A stretch of DNA of 46,153 nucleotides from Actinomycetota bacterium (lineage in GTDB: Bacteria; Actinomycetota; Geothermincolia; Geothermincolales; RBG-13-55-18). Below the pieces are notes generated by a model. That model worked only from the letters and a program-made list of their open reading frames with translations, was not told the origin of the DNA and made no database searches. Shown here in pieces: positions 1 through 10,847 of this stretch. The stretch covers positions 1-46,153 of the forward strand of contig JABLXL010000027.1 of the NCBI GenBank assembly GCA_013178005.1, written 5' to 3'. The position numbers were made by a program, and so were the translations under genes. Position 1 is the first letter of the stretch. The number at the start of each line of letters is the position of its first letter.

Positions 1-125
1 GGTTTTGCTCCTGCGCTTCCTTCAGACTCAACCTCGCGATTGAGCCCTTGCGCTTCGCTAGTCCTTCACCTCCGTCAGGTTGGACAGGGGACTTTCACCC
101 CCGAGCTGCCGGCCATGCCCGGCAC
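1..125. other. Unassigned window-edge sequence
   Basis: No gene can be supported here. The stretch has several short inverted pairings, such as GCCGG against CCGGC near 108-122, and lower coding character than its neighbours. It could be the end of a mobile element or a structured RNA that begins outside the window. I cannot decide from the sequence available. Confidence 0.2.
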
Positions 126-130
126 ACAAG

Positions 131-159
131 AAAAATCCCGGGGCGGACAGCGCCCCGGG
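131..159 (-). terminator. Rho-independent terminator after tRNA-Ile
   Basis: Read on the minus strand, a perfect 9-bp GC stem (CCCGGGGCG, loop CTGTC, CGCCCCGGG) is followed by ATTTTT. It lies ten bases beyond the CCA end of the tRNA gene, so it is placed to end that transcript. Confidence 0.85.
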
Positions 160-168
160 CCTTTCCGG

Positions 169-245
<77 letters not shown>

Positions 246-303
246 TCGCAGAGAGAAATTATAGCCCCAACCGTGCTCGCACACAAGAAAGTGTGCTGGT
301 CCA

Positions 304-597
304 CTACGTTTTGGACACAAACCCCGCAAGATCGCCCTCCTCCATCCACCGGCTCAAGAACTCCATGGGGTGTGACAGCCCGGGCCCCGGTGGGGCCTCA
401 CGTTGGGGCCTCACGTAATTGTATGCGTAGCTCCATTCCTCGAGGATACGATCGAGCGCCTCCACCTCATATCCCTCCTCGAAGGCCCACGGCCCGTGCT
501 CGTCGGTCTGGACCTTCCCTTTCGCTTGTCTTGTCAGGATGATGAGGTGGCTTCCCGGCTTTTTACCCCGAAAGCGCCTGCCGAAACAGTGCAACAC
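304..597 (-). pseudogene. Truncated DDE integrase/transposase C-terminus, possibly chimeric
   Basis: The last ~60 residues look like the C-terminal end of an rve-type (IS481/IS3-like) integrase core: GKVQTDEH, then LDRILEEWSYAYNYVRPQ, then SHPMEFL. This matches the usual pattern GKVER...W...YN..RPH...P.EFL. The DDE catalytic core is absent, and an in-frame stop lies just upstream, so this is a remnant. The first ~30 residues (VLHCFGRRF...KPGSHLIIL) do not fit a transposase and resemble the GSH segment of HicA-type mRNA interferases. That part is only a suggestion. It marks an old insertion beside tRNA-Ile. Confidence 0.55.
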
Positions 598-1004
598 CTT
601 CAGCTTGACGCGTTTCGGCCTCTAAGGACGAGTTTGATTTTACCGGTACCGCCGGCTAGCGGCCCCCGCCATTACCGGCGCGAGCTCTGTTCCACGTTAT
701 TCACATTATCAACAACATGTTGTTGATAACATGGGTGGTCAAGCACAATATATAGTATTGATTGTTGTACAACTCTGAGCGGCCACAATATGCCCGTTTA
801 AACTCTGGTCATCGACCGATAGGCGACAGCCCGCGGGCATGCTCGCTTCGTCGAATTTCGCCTGACGCAGTGACCCGCCGGTTTTAAAACGTGCCTTGTT
901 GCTCGAAGCAATCCCCGTTGAAGCACAACCGATATATACGAGCTGCGGTGAGGGGAGTGCGTGCTATTATTCACGTTCCATGCGGGCACCGGTCTCGCGG
1001 TCGT
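598..1004. other. Gene-free stretch between transposase remnant and lipoprotein gene
   Basis: No convincing coding frame is present on either strand. The notable content is the DnaA-box cluster at 697-729, followed by an AT-rich patch at 745-775. The surrounding sequence contains GC-rich inverted repeats around 640-690. The rest shows nothing I can assign. Confidence 0.5.
697..729. promoter_or_regulatory. Three DnaA boxes, two in a perfect 24-bp palindrome
   Basis: TTATTCACA at 697-705 matches the TTATNCACA DnaA-box consensus. It directly abuts TTATCAACA at 706-714, and the inverse TGTTGATAA lies at 721-729. The second and third boxes with their 6-base spacer ACATGT form a perfect palindrome at 706-729. 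The same TTATCAACA variant occurs in the likely oriC (13187-13195) and between dnaN and dnaA (10741-10749). The site lies ~12 kb from oriC, so it may act as a DnaA-titrating or regulatory site. An alternative is the operator of a lost mobile-element gene. Confidence 0.55.
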
Positions 1005-1592
1005 TCATCCCTGGGGGCGGGGGTTGAGTCCCTCGGGCAGTTGGAAGTTGGCGGGGGAAACCTCGCCCACGCGTCGGTATTCCCACCTTATCTCCTTCAG
1101 CGCCTTGCCGTTCTGCTCAGCCCTCCAGTAGTCGGGCAGCCCCCCGGGGCCGCCGGTCCCCGCCCGTATGGATCTTCCGTCGGAGGTGTCCATGCGAAAC
1201 TCCGTGCCCTCCCAGAATTGCTCGAGTTCATAATAGGCCTTCATGGCCAGGTCCGGCATGAACCCCGCCCTTGAAAGTGCCGTTTCGAGGCTTATGGGCT
1301 CATAGGTCCTCTGCGCGAGCCTCACCAGCCACCCTTCCCCCGTTCCCCGATTGTAGATGATCACCTGGTTTGTCTCCTCCGCAACGATACGGAAGGAGCC
1401 GTTGTCGTAGATGCCCACTCCCTGCACCCTCCCGTCCTCCACGGCCTTGACCTGGTAGCTCCCCTCGTAGGTGCTGCGCATGGAGTTCTCTCGTGGAGAC
1501 AACTCGCTTCCGCCGCCCCCGCACCCCGCGCCCAGCCAAAGCGCCGCCAGCGCCGCCGCCAGGGCCGGGATAAGCCTCGCCCTCCTTCTCAA
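1005..1592 (-). CDS. Predicted lipoprotein, possibly LolA-like fold
   Basis: The N-terminus is a textbook lipoprotein signal: a basic RRRAR stretch, a hydrophobic core rich in Ala and Leu, and LGAGC as the lipobox. The mature protein (~170 residues) alternates short beta-like segments (YEGSYQVKAVEDG, GIYDNGSFRIVAEE, QVIIYNRGTGEGWLV) and ends with LPEGL. This suggests the half-barrel seen in LolA/outer-membrane-lipoprotein-sorting families, but I see no decisive motif. I place the start at TTG 1592, overlapping the rtcB stop (TTGA), because it puts the basic residues at the N-terminus. An ATG at 1655 is open but would overlap rtcB by 67 bases. It is the last gene of the gyrase-to-rtcB run. Confidence 0.75.
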   Translation of the reverse strand: MRRRARLIPALAAALAALWLGAGCGGGGSELSPRENSMRSTYEGSYQVKAVEDGRVQGVGIYDNGSFRIVAEETNQVIIYNRGTGEGWLVRLAQRTYEPISLETALSRAGFMPDLAMKAYYELEQFWEGTEFRMDTSDGRSIRAGTGGPGGLPDYWRAEQNGKALKEIRWEYRRVGEVSPANFQLPEGLNPRPQG

Positions 1593-3034
1593 CCTTTCAT
1601 CACCGCCACCGGCCTCATGCGGGCAACCCTGCGGGAAAGCCCGGCCCCTTCGCATATCTCCACCACCTCGCGCACGTCCTTGTACGCCTCCGGCGCCTCC
1701 TCGGCAAGCCCCGCAGGGTGGCCGGCCCGGACCATGATGCCCATGCCCTCGAGCCGGCGCCGCAGCTCATCTCCCCTCACCTTGCGCTTGGCAGCCTTGC
1801 GGCTCAGCTGCCTCCCGGCGCCGTGGCAGGTGGAGCCGAAGCTCTTCTTCAGCGCCTCCTCCGTTCCCACCAGCACGTAAGAGTGGCTGCCCATGTCTCC
1901 CGGTATGATCACCGGCTGTCCCGTCGGGGAATATCGCTCCGCGACCTCGGGGCGGCCCGCGGGAAAGGCGCGCGTCGCCCCCTTGCGGTGCACCAGGAGG
2001 GCTCTTTTCTCCCCTCCCACTTCGTGCTCCTCGAGCTTCGCCAGGTTGTGCGACACGTCGTACAGTACCTCCATGCCCAGCGACCTCGCCCCCGCCCTGA
2101 ACGCCCTCTCGAAGCCCTCGCGGATCCAGTGGGTTATGGCTTCGCGGTTACACATGGCGAAATTGGCCGCGCACGCCATGGCGGCCAGGTAGTCCTCTCC
2201 CTCGCGCGAATTCACCGGGGCGCAGACCAGCTGGCGGTCGGGAAGATCGTAGCCGTACCTTGCCAGCGAGGATGCCATGACCTGGATGTAGTCGGTGCAT
2301 ATCTGGTGCCCCATGCCGCGCGATCCCGAGTGGACCATGATCACCACCTGGTCGGGGAACAGCCCGAGGCGATCCGCGAGTTCGTAGACCTCGTCAACCA
2401 CCTGTATTTCCAGAAAATGGTTTCCAGCCCCAAGGGTGCCCACCTGGTCTCGGCCGCGCGCGTAGGCCTTCTCGCTCACGCGCGAGGGGTCGGCCCCCGG
2501 GTAGCACCCTCCCTCCTCCATGGCCTCGAGGTCCTCATCCCATCCGATGCCCCGCGCGATCAGCTCCCTCGCGCCCCGCGCCATCAGGCGTTCCATCTCC
2601 TTGCGTTCCATGCGCAGCCTGCCCTTCGTCCCCAGGCCCTTGGGCACGCCCGCCTCGAGCAGGTCGAGCGCCTCCTCCAGCCGACCCTTCGCTTCGCGGT
2701 AAGACAGCGAGGTCTTTATCAGCCGCACCCCGCAGGAGATGTCGTATCCGACCCCTCCCGGAGAGACCACGCCCTCTTCTGCGTCCATGGCCGCCACCCC
2801 CCCGATGGGGAAGCCATAGCCCCAGTGGATGTCCGGCATGGCCAGGGACGCCTTTACGATGCCCGGCAGGCAGGCCACGTTCGCCACCTGCTGCAGCGCG
2901 TTGTCGGCGTCTGCTTTTTCCAGCAGCGCCCGGTCCGCGTAGACGATGCCCGGCACGCGCATGCCCGGCTGGGCTTCGCGCGGTATTTCCCAGGTGAATT
3001 CATCCAGCTTCCTCAAGACATCCAGGAAAGACAT
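1589..3034 (-). CDS. rtcB: RNA-splicing ligase RtcB
   Basis: RtcB joins 2',3'-cyclic-phosphate or 3'-phosphate RNA ends to 5'-OH ends, using GTP and Mn2+. At 481 residues it is full length for the family. Metal- and GTP-binding motifs are all visible: GGVGYDISCG (Asp98, Cys101), GAGNHFLE (Asn205, His206), VHSGSRG (His235), YDVSHNLAK (His329), IPGDMGSHSY, and STCHGAGRQLSR with His404 as the expected guanylylated residue. ATG 3034 is preceded by GGAGGGG. The gene follows archease by 36 bases, the usual partner arrangement. A function in RNA repair or tRNA ligation is known for the family; the substrate here is not deducible. Confidence 0.97.
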   Translation of the reverse strand: MSFLDVLRKLDEFTWEIPREAQPGMRVPGIVYADRALLEKADADNALQQVANVACLPGIVKASLAMPDIHWGYGFPIGGVAAMDAEEGVVSPGGVGYDISCGVRLIKTSLSYREAKGRLEEALDLLEAGVPKGLGTKGRLRMERKEMERLMARGARELIARGIGWDEDLEAMEEGGCYPGADPSRVSEKAYARGRDQVGTLGAGNHFLEIQVVDEVYELADRLGLFPDQVVIMVHSGSRGMGHQICTDYIQVMASSLARYGYDLPDRQLVCAPVNSREGEDYLAAMACAANFAMCNREAITHWIREGFERAFRAGARSLGMEVLYDVSHNLAKLEEHEVGGEKRALLVHRKGATRAFPAGRPEVAERYSPTGQPVIIPGDMGSHSYVLVGTEEALKKSFGSTCHGAGRQLSRKAAKRKVRGDELRRRLEGMGIMVRAGHPAGLAEEAPEAYKDVREVVEICEGAGLSRRVARMRPVAVMKG

Positions 3035-3070
3035 GTTTTTCGCCCCTCCTCCGCGCCGCCTGGAGGCGGC

Positions 3071-3469
3071 TCACACGTCGAAGATGACTTGCGCGGTCCA
3101 GCCGCCTTCCCGTTCTTCAAGCCGGAGCCCGTGGTAGGTGGGCGCCTTTACCTCCAGCTTGAGGCCATGCCTCTCGGGATCCAGCTCTTCGCCCCACCCC
3201 CACGCGGCCGCCTTGCCCCCCTCGATCTCCACGTCCTCAAACCAAGCGAACGCGAATCCCTCCGCCTCCACGTAGAAGAGTATCTCCGAAAGCCAGCTCA
3301 CCAGGAGCGCCTCCAGGTCCTCGGCCTCCGCTTCGACCCAGACCCTTTTCTCCCGCCCCACTTTGTCCAGGTCCAACATCAGGGACATCATGCCCAGGGC
3401 GCAGTTCCTGAACGCCTCGCCCAGGCTTTCCCCCCATGCGCGTATGCCCACGTCCGCGGTGTGTTCCAC
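3071..3469 (-). CDS. Archease, RtcB activator
   Basis: The protein carries the archease signature: an N-terminal EHTADVGIRAWG, then MMSLMLDLDKV, LVSWLSEILFYVEAEG with an acidic metal-binding face, and a C-terminal HGLRLEEREGGWTAQVIFDV. Archease speeds guanylylation of RtcB and allows multiple turnovers. The neighbouring rtcB supports the call. The start is uncertain: GTG 3469 begins right at the conserved EHTADVG and has a poor ribosome-binding site. Open frame continues upstream as LKPFEQ from a CTG at 3487, which overlaps the gyrA stop and is preceded by a strong GGAGGGGGAG. Homologues often carry about six residues before this motif. Confidence 0.93.
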   Translation of the reverse strand: MEHTADVGIRAWGESLGEAFRNCALGMMSLMLDLDKVGREKRVWVEAEAEDLEALLVSWLSEILFYVEAEGFAFAWFEDVEIEGGKAAAWGWGEELDPERHGLKLEVKAPTYHGLRLEEREGGWTAQVIFDV

Positions 3470-3483
3470 CTGCTCGAAGGGCT

Positions 3484-6003
3484 TCAGCCTTGCTCCCCCT
3501 CCGGCCGCTCCGCTTCCATCGCGTCCGCCGGTGACGGCGGCTCCCCGTCGCTATCCTGCTCCTCCTCGGGCAGGCCCTCCCTGGAGGCCAGCTGGGCTAT
3601 GGAGGCTACCCGGTCGCTCTCGGAAAGCCTCATTATCCTCACCCCCTGGGTGGATCGTCCCTGCCGCGAAATGTCCTCCACCGCCATCCTTATCACCACC
3701 CCGTCCACGGAAATGGCCATGAGCTCCTGGTTTTCCTTCACCACGCGGGCGCCCACCAGGAGCCCTTTCCCCCCCGAGAAGGAGATGGTGCGCACTCCCC
3801 TGCCTCCCCTGCGATGCCTGGGGTATTTGGAGACCGCGGTTCTCTTGCCGTAACCCTGCTCGGTGATCACAAAGAGGTCTGCGTCCTCCGCCGCGATCCC
3901 CATGGCGATGACCTCGTCGTCGCCCACCAGGGTCATGCCCTTCACGCCACGCGTGTCCCTTCCCATGGGGCGGCAGTCCTCCTCCTTGAACCTTATCGCC
4001 TGTCCGTTGCGGGTAACCAGCACCAGGTCATTGCTGCCGTCTGTGAGCCTGGTGTCGATAACCTCATCGTCGTCTACCAGGCTCACCGCTATGATGCCGT
4101 CTTTGCGCGGAGTGTCATAGAGCTCGAAGGGAGTCTTCTTCACCATCCCCTTCTTGGTCGCCATGACCAGGTAGGAGCCCTTGGGATAGTCCTTGGTGGC
4201 GATGACCGAGCATATCTTCTCACCCGACGAGAGGGGGAGCAGGTTCACCAGGGCTTGACCGCGAGCCGCGCGCGATCCCTCGGGCAATTCGTATACCTTG
4301 AGACGGTATGCTTTCCCCCGGTTGGAGAAGAAGTGGATGTAGTGGTGCGTGGAGGCGACGAAGAGATGTTCCACGAAATCGCCCTCCTTGAGGTTCATGC
4401 CCACCACGCCCCGTCCGCCCCTTCTCTGGATGCGGTAGGTGTTTATGGGGAGCCTCTTGACGTACCCGGAATGGGTGATGGTGACCACCACCTCCTCCTC
4501 GGCTATGAGGTCCTCTATCTCCAGGTCCTCGTAGTCGGGCACGATGTCCGTCCTTCTCGGATCGGCGAAGCGTTTCTTGATCGCCTCCAGTTCCTCCACG
4601 ATGATGGCCCGCAGCTTTTTCTCGTCCGCGAGGATCTCCTTGAGGCGGGCGATTTCCTTCTTGAGCTCCTTGTGCTCTTCCTTGACCTTCTCGCGCTCAA
4701 GCCCCGTGAGGCGCTGCAGCCTCATGTCCAGGATCGCCTGCGCCTGTTCCTCGCTCAGCTTGAACTTCTTCATCAGGCCGCCCTTGGCGTCCTGCACCGT
4801 CCGCGAGGCTCGGATAAGGGCGATTACCTCGTCCAGGTGGGAAAGGGCGGTGAGCAAGCCCTCCAGGATATGTGCCCTTTTCTCCGCCTTGTCCAGGTCG
4901 AAGCGCGTGCGCCTGGTTACCACCTCGATCTGGTGCGAAGCGTAATGCGAGAGCATCTCCTTCAGCCCCATGAGGCGGGGAACTCCTCCCACGAGGGCGA
5001 TCATGATGATGCCGAAGGAGTCTTGAAGTTGCGTGTGTTTGTAGAGCTGGTTCAGCACCACCTGGGGCACGCTTTCCTTGCGCAGCTCCACCACCAGCCG
5101 CATGCCCGCCCTGTCGCTCTCGTCCCGCAGGTCTGACACCCCGACCAACTTCTTTTCCCGCACCAGCTCCGCGATGCGCTCCGTCAGCTTGGCCTTGTTC
5201 ACCTGGTAAGGGATCTCGGTGATGACGATGCTCGTCTTTCCCGACTTTCCCTGCTCTATGTGAGCTTTTCCCCTTACCCTGATAACCCCGCGCCCGGTTT
5301 CGTAGGCGCTCTTCAGGCCCTCCAGGCCCATCACCATGCCCCCGGTCGGGAAGTCGGGGCCCTTGACCAGTTTCATGAGCTCGGCGGCCTCCACCTCGGG
5401 GTCGTTGATCACCGCGATCGCCGCGTCTATGACCTCTCCCAGGTTGTGGGGAGGGATGTTGGTGGACATACCCACCGCGATGCCCGAGGAGCCGTTGGCG
5501 AGCAGGTTGGGGAAGCGCGCCGGCAACACCGAGGGTTCCTGCAGGGACTCGTCGTAATTGGGAACGAAGTCCACCGTTTCTTTCTCTATATCCCTCAGCA
5601 TCTCCAGGCTTATGGTGGACAGCCTTGCCTCGGTGTAGCGCATGGCCGCGGGGCTGTCGCCGTCCACGCTTCCGAAGTTCCCGTGGCCGTCGACCAGTTC
5701 GTACCGGGAGGAGAAGTCCTGCGCCATCCTCACCAGGGTCTCGTAGATGGCGGCGTCGCCATGGGGGTGATATTTTCCCATCACGTCCCCCACCACCCTC
5801 GCCGACTTGCGGTGGGGCCGGTTGGGAAGCAGCCCTTGCTCATACATGCCGTAGAGGATCCTGCGGTGCACGGGCTTCAGGCCGTCTCTTACATCCGGAA
5901 GCGCCCTGCCGACGATCACGCTCATGGCGTAATCGATGTAGGAGCGCCTCATCTCCTCATCTATCTCTACCGGCTTTACCTTTCCGGCAAGGGCTTGCAC
6001 CAT
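3484..6003 (-). CDS. gyrA: DNA gyrase subunit A
   Basis: This is the DNA-breaking and rejoining subunit of the A2B2 gyrase, which introduces negative supercoils. At 839 residues it is full length. The winged-helix breakage domain contains the catalytic tyrosine Y123 in [10 protein letters not shown]. The C-terminal beta-pinwheel has the gyrase-specific GyrA box QRRGGRG, which separates it from ParC. In the quinolone-resistance region ([12 protein letters not shown]), the residue equivalent to E. coli Ser83 is Ala84, as in mycobacteria. ATG 6003 follows GGAGGG. It lies 42 bases after gyrB and probably shares its transcript. Confidence 0.98.
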   Translation of the reverse strand: MVQALAGKVKPVEIDEEMRRSYIDYAMSVIVGRALPDVRDGLKPVHRRILYGMYEQGLLPNRPHRKSARVVGDVMGKYHPHGDAAIYETLVRMAQDFSSRYELVDGHGNFGSVDGDSPAAMRYTEARLSTISLEMLRDIEKETVDFVPNYDESLQEPSVLPARFPNLLANGSSGIAVGMSTNIPPHNLGEVIDAAIAVINDPEVEAAELMKLVKGPDFPTGGMVMGLEGLKSAYETGRGVIRVRGKAHIEQGKSGKTSIVITEIPYQVNKAKLTERIAELVREKKLVGVSDLRDESDRAGMRLVVELRKESVPQVVLNQLYKHTQLQDSFGIIMIALVGGVPRLMGLKEMLSHYASHQIEVVTRRTRFDLDKAEKRAHILEGLLTALSHLDEVIALIRASRTVQDAKGGLMKKFKLSEEQAQAILDMRLQRLTGLEREKVKEEHKELKKEIARLKEILADEKKLRAIIVEELEAIKKRFADPRRTDIVPDYEDLEIEDLIAEEEVVVTITHSGYVKRLPINTYRIQRRGGRGVVGMNLKEGDFVEHLFVASTHHYIHFFSNRGKAYRLKVYELPEGSRAARGQALVNLLPLSSGEKICSVIATKDYPKGSYLVMATKKGMVKKTPFELYDTPRKDGIIAVSLVDDDEVIDTRLTDGSNDLVLVTRNGQAIRFKEEDCRPMGRDTRGVKGMTLVGDDEVIAMGIAAEDADLFVITEQGYGKRTAVSKYPRHRRGGRGVRTISFSGGKGLLVGARVVKENQELMAISVDGVVIRMAVEDISRQGRSTQGVRIMRLSESDRVASIAQLASREGLPEEEQDSDGEPPSPADAMEAERPEGEQG

Positions 6004-6045
6004 TTTCCCTCCTGTATCTCGAACTTCGCGCGCGGCCGCTTGCCG

Positions 6046-7965
<1,920 letters not shown>

Positions 7966-8041
7966 CTATCCTCCATTTTCCTTCTTGCTCTCCAGCTAAT
8001 CGCCGCGCGCCCGCGGATTGCGCTGTTTTTCTCCTAATCAA

Positions 8042-8070
8042 ATTATATAGCACCTTATAGTCGCGCGCGA
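8042..8070 (-). promoter_or_regulatory. Candidate gyrB promoter
   Basis: On the minus strand a perfect -10 hexamer TATAAT lies at 8047-8042, about 77 bases before the gyrB start, within TGCTATATAAT. No good -35 box is visible at 16-18 bases upstream. Recognition may rely on the TG just upstream or on another sigma factor. Confidence 0.4.
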
Positions 8071-8163
8071 ATGCCCCTGGTCGCTGTATGTTTTGGTTTA
8101 TTTACTCTAGAAGCGCCTCCTGCCCATCATGGGGCAAGGGGCTTTGGAGAGACCTTGTTTTGC

Positions 8164-8478
8164 TTAATATCTAAATCTCTTCTTTAGGTTTACTTTTCTT
8201 GCCGTTATTCTCTTTACTTCCCCCACCCCTACCCTCAACAGTCCCTCTTTTATTTTTTTCTCCCGGTAATGCAGGTCTTGAGCGATCGCGTGTGAATCCA
8301 CTGCCACGTGAAGGACGTCCCCCTCCAGTCGGTAGGGGGCGGTTTTTTTACAGATATCTTCTCCCACTATCAAAGGCCATTCCTTGTGGATCCGTAGTAG
8401 GAGGTTTAATTCCGTAAGCCCCTCCTCGCTCAACATGTCCTCCATCGCCTTCCCGATATCACGCATTCTTTCCCTCAC
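8164..8478 (-). CDS. DUF721 protein, DciA-type helicase operator candidate
   Basis: The 104-residue protein has the DUF721 layout: a helical N-terminus, then LLLRIHKEWPLIVGEDICKKTAPYRL, the signature hydrophobic segment DVLHVAVDSHAIAQDLHYRE, and a basic tail. Members of this family include DciA, which assists loading of the replicative helicase DnaB where DnaC/DnaI are absent. Its position between recF and gyrB is typical of actinobacteria. GTG 8478 overlaps the recF stop as GTGA, so the two are translationally coupled. The function is inferred from family and location. Confidence 0.82.
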   Translation of the reverse strand: MRERMRDIGKAMEDMLSEEGLTELNLLLRIHKEWPLIVGEDICKKTAPYRLEGDVLHVAVDSHAIAQDLHYREKKIKEGLLRVGVGEVKRITARKVNLKKRFRY

Positions 8479-9512
8479 CCTCTATTCTCTCGTCCGAGAA
8501 ATATCTTGTTAAACCCCTTTAATTCCTCCAGGTCCTCGGCGTGGGTAACAAAAACCTGTTCCCATTTCTCCAGCTCCCTTAAAACCAATAACCTGTTTCT
8601 CCTATCCAGCTCCGAAAGGCAGTCGTCCATAAGCAGGATCACCTTTTCTCTGGTATTTCTTGCGATGGTCTCCGCTAGCGCCATCTTCCACACCATGGCG
8701 ATGAGTTTCTGTTCTCCCTGCGAACAGTCCCTTCTCGCGCTTCTTCCCCCGAGGTTGAATATCACCTCATCCCTGTGCGGACCTATGAGGGTCATTCCCC
8801 TTCCAATCTCAGCGCTCTCCATCCTCTCGATCTTCCTTATTAATTTATCCTCCTCGCCAAAAAAATCCCCCATTGAGGAATATAGCCTCGCTTCTAACTT
8901 TCCAACCCCCCACCTTCCTGTGGTGGCGTCCATTTCTTTTTCCAGTTCTTTTAAACCTTCCGCCCGCTCCTCGACGACCATCCTTCCCCATCTTGCAAGC
9001 AAGGGGTTCCAGCTCCTTACCAACCCGATGTCTCCACTTCCTCTCTTTACCGCCCTTATCGCCTCGTTTCTCTGCCTCAGCACACGATGGTACTCCCTCA
9101 AGGTGACACGAAATCCCCTTTTTATCTCCACCACCGCTTCGTCCAGGTATTTTCTCCGGGATTCCGGGCCGCCTTTTATCATCCATATATCGTCGGGTTT
9201 AAAAAATACCGCTCTTATTCCTCCCAGCTTGCCTTTTTCTTTTCTTCCCTCCTCACAAATCTCAATCCTTTTCTCCACCGCCGCCCCACCGCTAACCTTT
9301 ATACCTAGCTGCGCTTTTTCCGTCCCCCACCTTACCAACTCCTTCGGCTCCGACCCGCGCATGGTTTTTCCCTGCAACAAGAAGAAAAGGGCTTCGAGAA
9401 GATTTGTCTTCCCTAGCCCGTTATCTCCTATTATGGCGTTCAGTCCTTTAGAAAACCTGAACCCCGCTTCCTCGTAGTTTCTAAAGTCCTTTAAATATAC
9501 TTCCTCTATCAC
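8475..9512 (-). CDS. recF: DNA replication and repair protein RecF
   Basis: RecF is an SMC-like ATPase that helps load RecA at gapped DNA with RecO and RecR (recR lies at 39506). At 345 residues it is slightly short for the family. Walker A is GDNGLGKTNLLEA near residues 29-40, the signature motif is CSQGEQKLIAM, and Walker B is ILLMDDCLSELD. The start is GTG 9512, two bases after the dnaN stop. The gene is clearly AT-richer than gyrA and gyrB. Confidence 0.96.
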   Translation of the reverse strand: MIEEVYLKDFRNYEEAGFRFSKGLNAIIGDNGLGKTNLLEALFFLLQGKTMRGSEPKELVRWGTEKAQLGIKVSGGAAVEKRIEICEEGRKEKGKLGGIRAVFFKPDDIWMIKGGPESRRKYLDEAVVEIKRGFRVTLREYHRVLRQRNEAIRAVKRGSGDIGLVRSWNPLLARWGRMVVEERAEGLKELEKEMDATTGRWGVGKLEARLYSSMGDFFGEEDKLIRKIERMESAEIGRGMTLIGPHRDEVIFNLGGRSARRDCSQGEQKLIAMVWKMALAETIARNTREKVILLMDDCLSELDRRNRLLVLRELEKWEQVFVTHAEDLEELKGFNKIFLGRENRG

Positions 9513-9514
9513 GT

Positions 9515-10603
9515 TTACAGCCTTATCGGCATGATTATGTATTTAAAACCAGTCCCGTCCCTCTCCGTGACCACTCCGGGCTTCAAGGGCTCATTCACTC
9601 CTATCAACGCCTTTTCTCCTTCAAGAGATTGCAGGCCATCCTCTAGAAAAGACGCATTAAACGCGATGTTTATATCCTCTCCTTGTTGTGAAACCTCTAG
9701 TTCTTCCTTTCCTTCCCCTACCTCCCTGGACTCTCCCTCCAGTATCAACATCCCTTGCTTAGCCGATATTTTGACTGTGTTGCTTATAAGAGATATCCTC
9801 TTTATTGCGTCTATCATCTCTTTTTTATCTACCTCTATGTTTGTTCTCGTCTCCTCTGGTATGAACTGTTCATATTTAGGAAATTTCCCTTCTATCAACC
9901 TTATGTAATGGTCCAACCCATCCGCCTCAAACTTCAACTGTCCTTTATTTTCATCCCTCATTATGTTTATTTTCCCACCCTTTCCCGCCGCTCTCGCAAG
10001 GTTTACCAAGGAGGAGGCGGGGATTATAAACTCCCCTTCTTCTTCCACTTTATAATCTCCCGTCACTTCTTTTATTGCCAACCTGTAACTATCCGTACTC
10101 ACCAGTTTTATTACCCCTTCTCTTACCTCAAAATATACCCCCATCAATGTCGGCCTCTTCTCATCTCTTGAAGCAGCCCTGCTAACTTTATTGACGGCAT
10201 CAAAAAACTTACCTTCCTCTAACCCCTCTAAAACCATTTTTTCTATCCTTGGATGAGCGGGAAAGTCCTCCGTTGGCATGGTGTAAATCCTTATCCTGCT
10301 CTTTGTTCCCTCCACCCTGAGCTCGTTTTCCTCACATCCTATTTCCAGCTTTTCATCTCCGGAGTCGCGCAGATATTCCAGCAACGTCTTTAGATTTACC
10401 ACACACGATCCCTTTTCCTTCACTGCCGCTTCAAATACGGAAACCGTGTACGACTCAAGGTCGGTCGCGCTCAGCACCACCTCCCCCTCCCCGCTTTCTA
10501 TCTTCACCCCGGAGAGAATGGGCATAATACCTTTTCCGCTTGCTGAGTACTGCACCTTCTGAAGAGCCTCCAAAATATCGCCTTTTAACACATTGATTTT
10601 CAC
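9515..10603 (-). CDS. dnaN: DNA polymerase III beta subunit (sliding clamp)
   Basis: The protein forms the ring that tethers polymerase III to DNA. At 362 residues it fits the three-domain clamp. It starts MKINVLKGDILEAL, has the central YRLAIKEV segment, and ends with the clamp C-terminus KYIIMPIRL. GTG 10603 is preceded by AGGAGG at the right distance. It forms a unit with recF and the DUF721 gene. Base composition here is among the most AT-rich of the window. Confidence 0.97.
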   Translation of the reverse strand: MKINVLKGDILEALQKVQYSASGKGIMPILSGVKIESGEGEVVLSATDLESYTVSVFEAAVKEKGSCVVNLKTLLEYLRDSGDEKLEIGCEENELRVEGTKSRIRIYTMPTEDFPAHPRIEKMVLEGLEEGKFFDAVNKVSRAASRDEKRPTLMGVYFEVREGVIKLVSTDSYRLAIKEVTGDYKVEEEGEFIIPASSLVNLARAAGKGGKINIMRDENKGQLKFEADGLDHYIRLIEGKFPKYEQFIPEETRTNIEVDKKEMIDAIKRISLISNTVKISAKQGMLILEGESREVGEGKEELEVSQQGEDINIAFNASFLEDGLQSLEGEKALIGVNEPLKPGVVTERDGTGFKYIIMPIRL

Positions 10604-10847
10604 TTTTCCGCACCTCCTCTTAATACTTCTTTAAATATTTTAGTTAATAGCTTTAATAGTATGGGCTGTTAATAAAAAGGATATCCATATAAACCGCTGC
10701 TCTTTGTGGTTGAAAAGGTGAACCAAACGTGTTGAGTGTGTGTTGATAAGTCCGCGGTAACGGCGGAAACTTAAACAGGCGCGCAAGAAAAGAATAAAGA
10801 AGCGCGCTTTTTTGCACATACGCTTTAATAAAAAGCAACAATTTAGA
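10604..10847. promoter_or_regulatory. AT-rich dnaN-dnaA spacer with a DnaA box
   Basis: The first 60 bases after the dnaN start (10621-10680) are strongly AT-rich. One DnaA-box variant, TGTTGATAA, lies at 10741-10749. Many actinobacteria keep oriC between dnaA and dnaN, but only one good box is visible here, against three on the other side of dnaA. It could be a secondary unwinding or control region and should hold the dnaN promoter. Confidence 0.45.
10779..10813 (+). terminator. Terminator-like hairpin antisense to dnaA
   Basis: GCGCGC at 10779-10784 pairs with GCGCGC at 10802-10807 and is followed by six Ts on the plus strand. The loop is long (17 bases). The orientation would stop transcription entering dnaA from the dnaN side. 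On the minus strand the hairpin follows dnaA by about 40 bases but lacks a clean T-run. Confidence 0.35.

Noticed and set aside
1718-3853. 711-codon open frame on the plus strand
   Set aside because: It lies antisense to rtcB, archease and the end of gyrA. Such long antisense frames arise from GC-rich codon bias, and its translation is rich in His, Arg and Pro with no domain.
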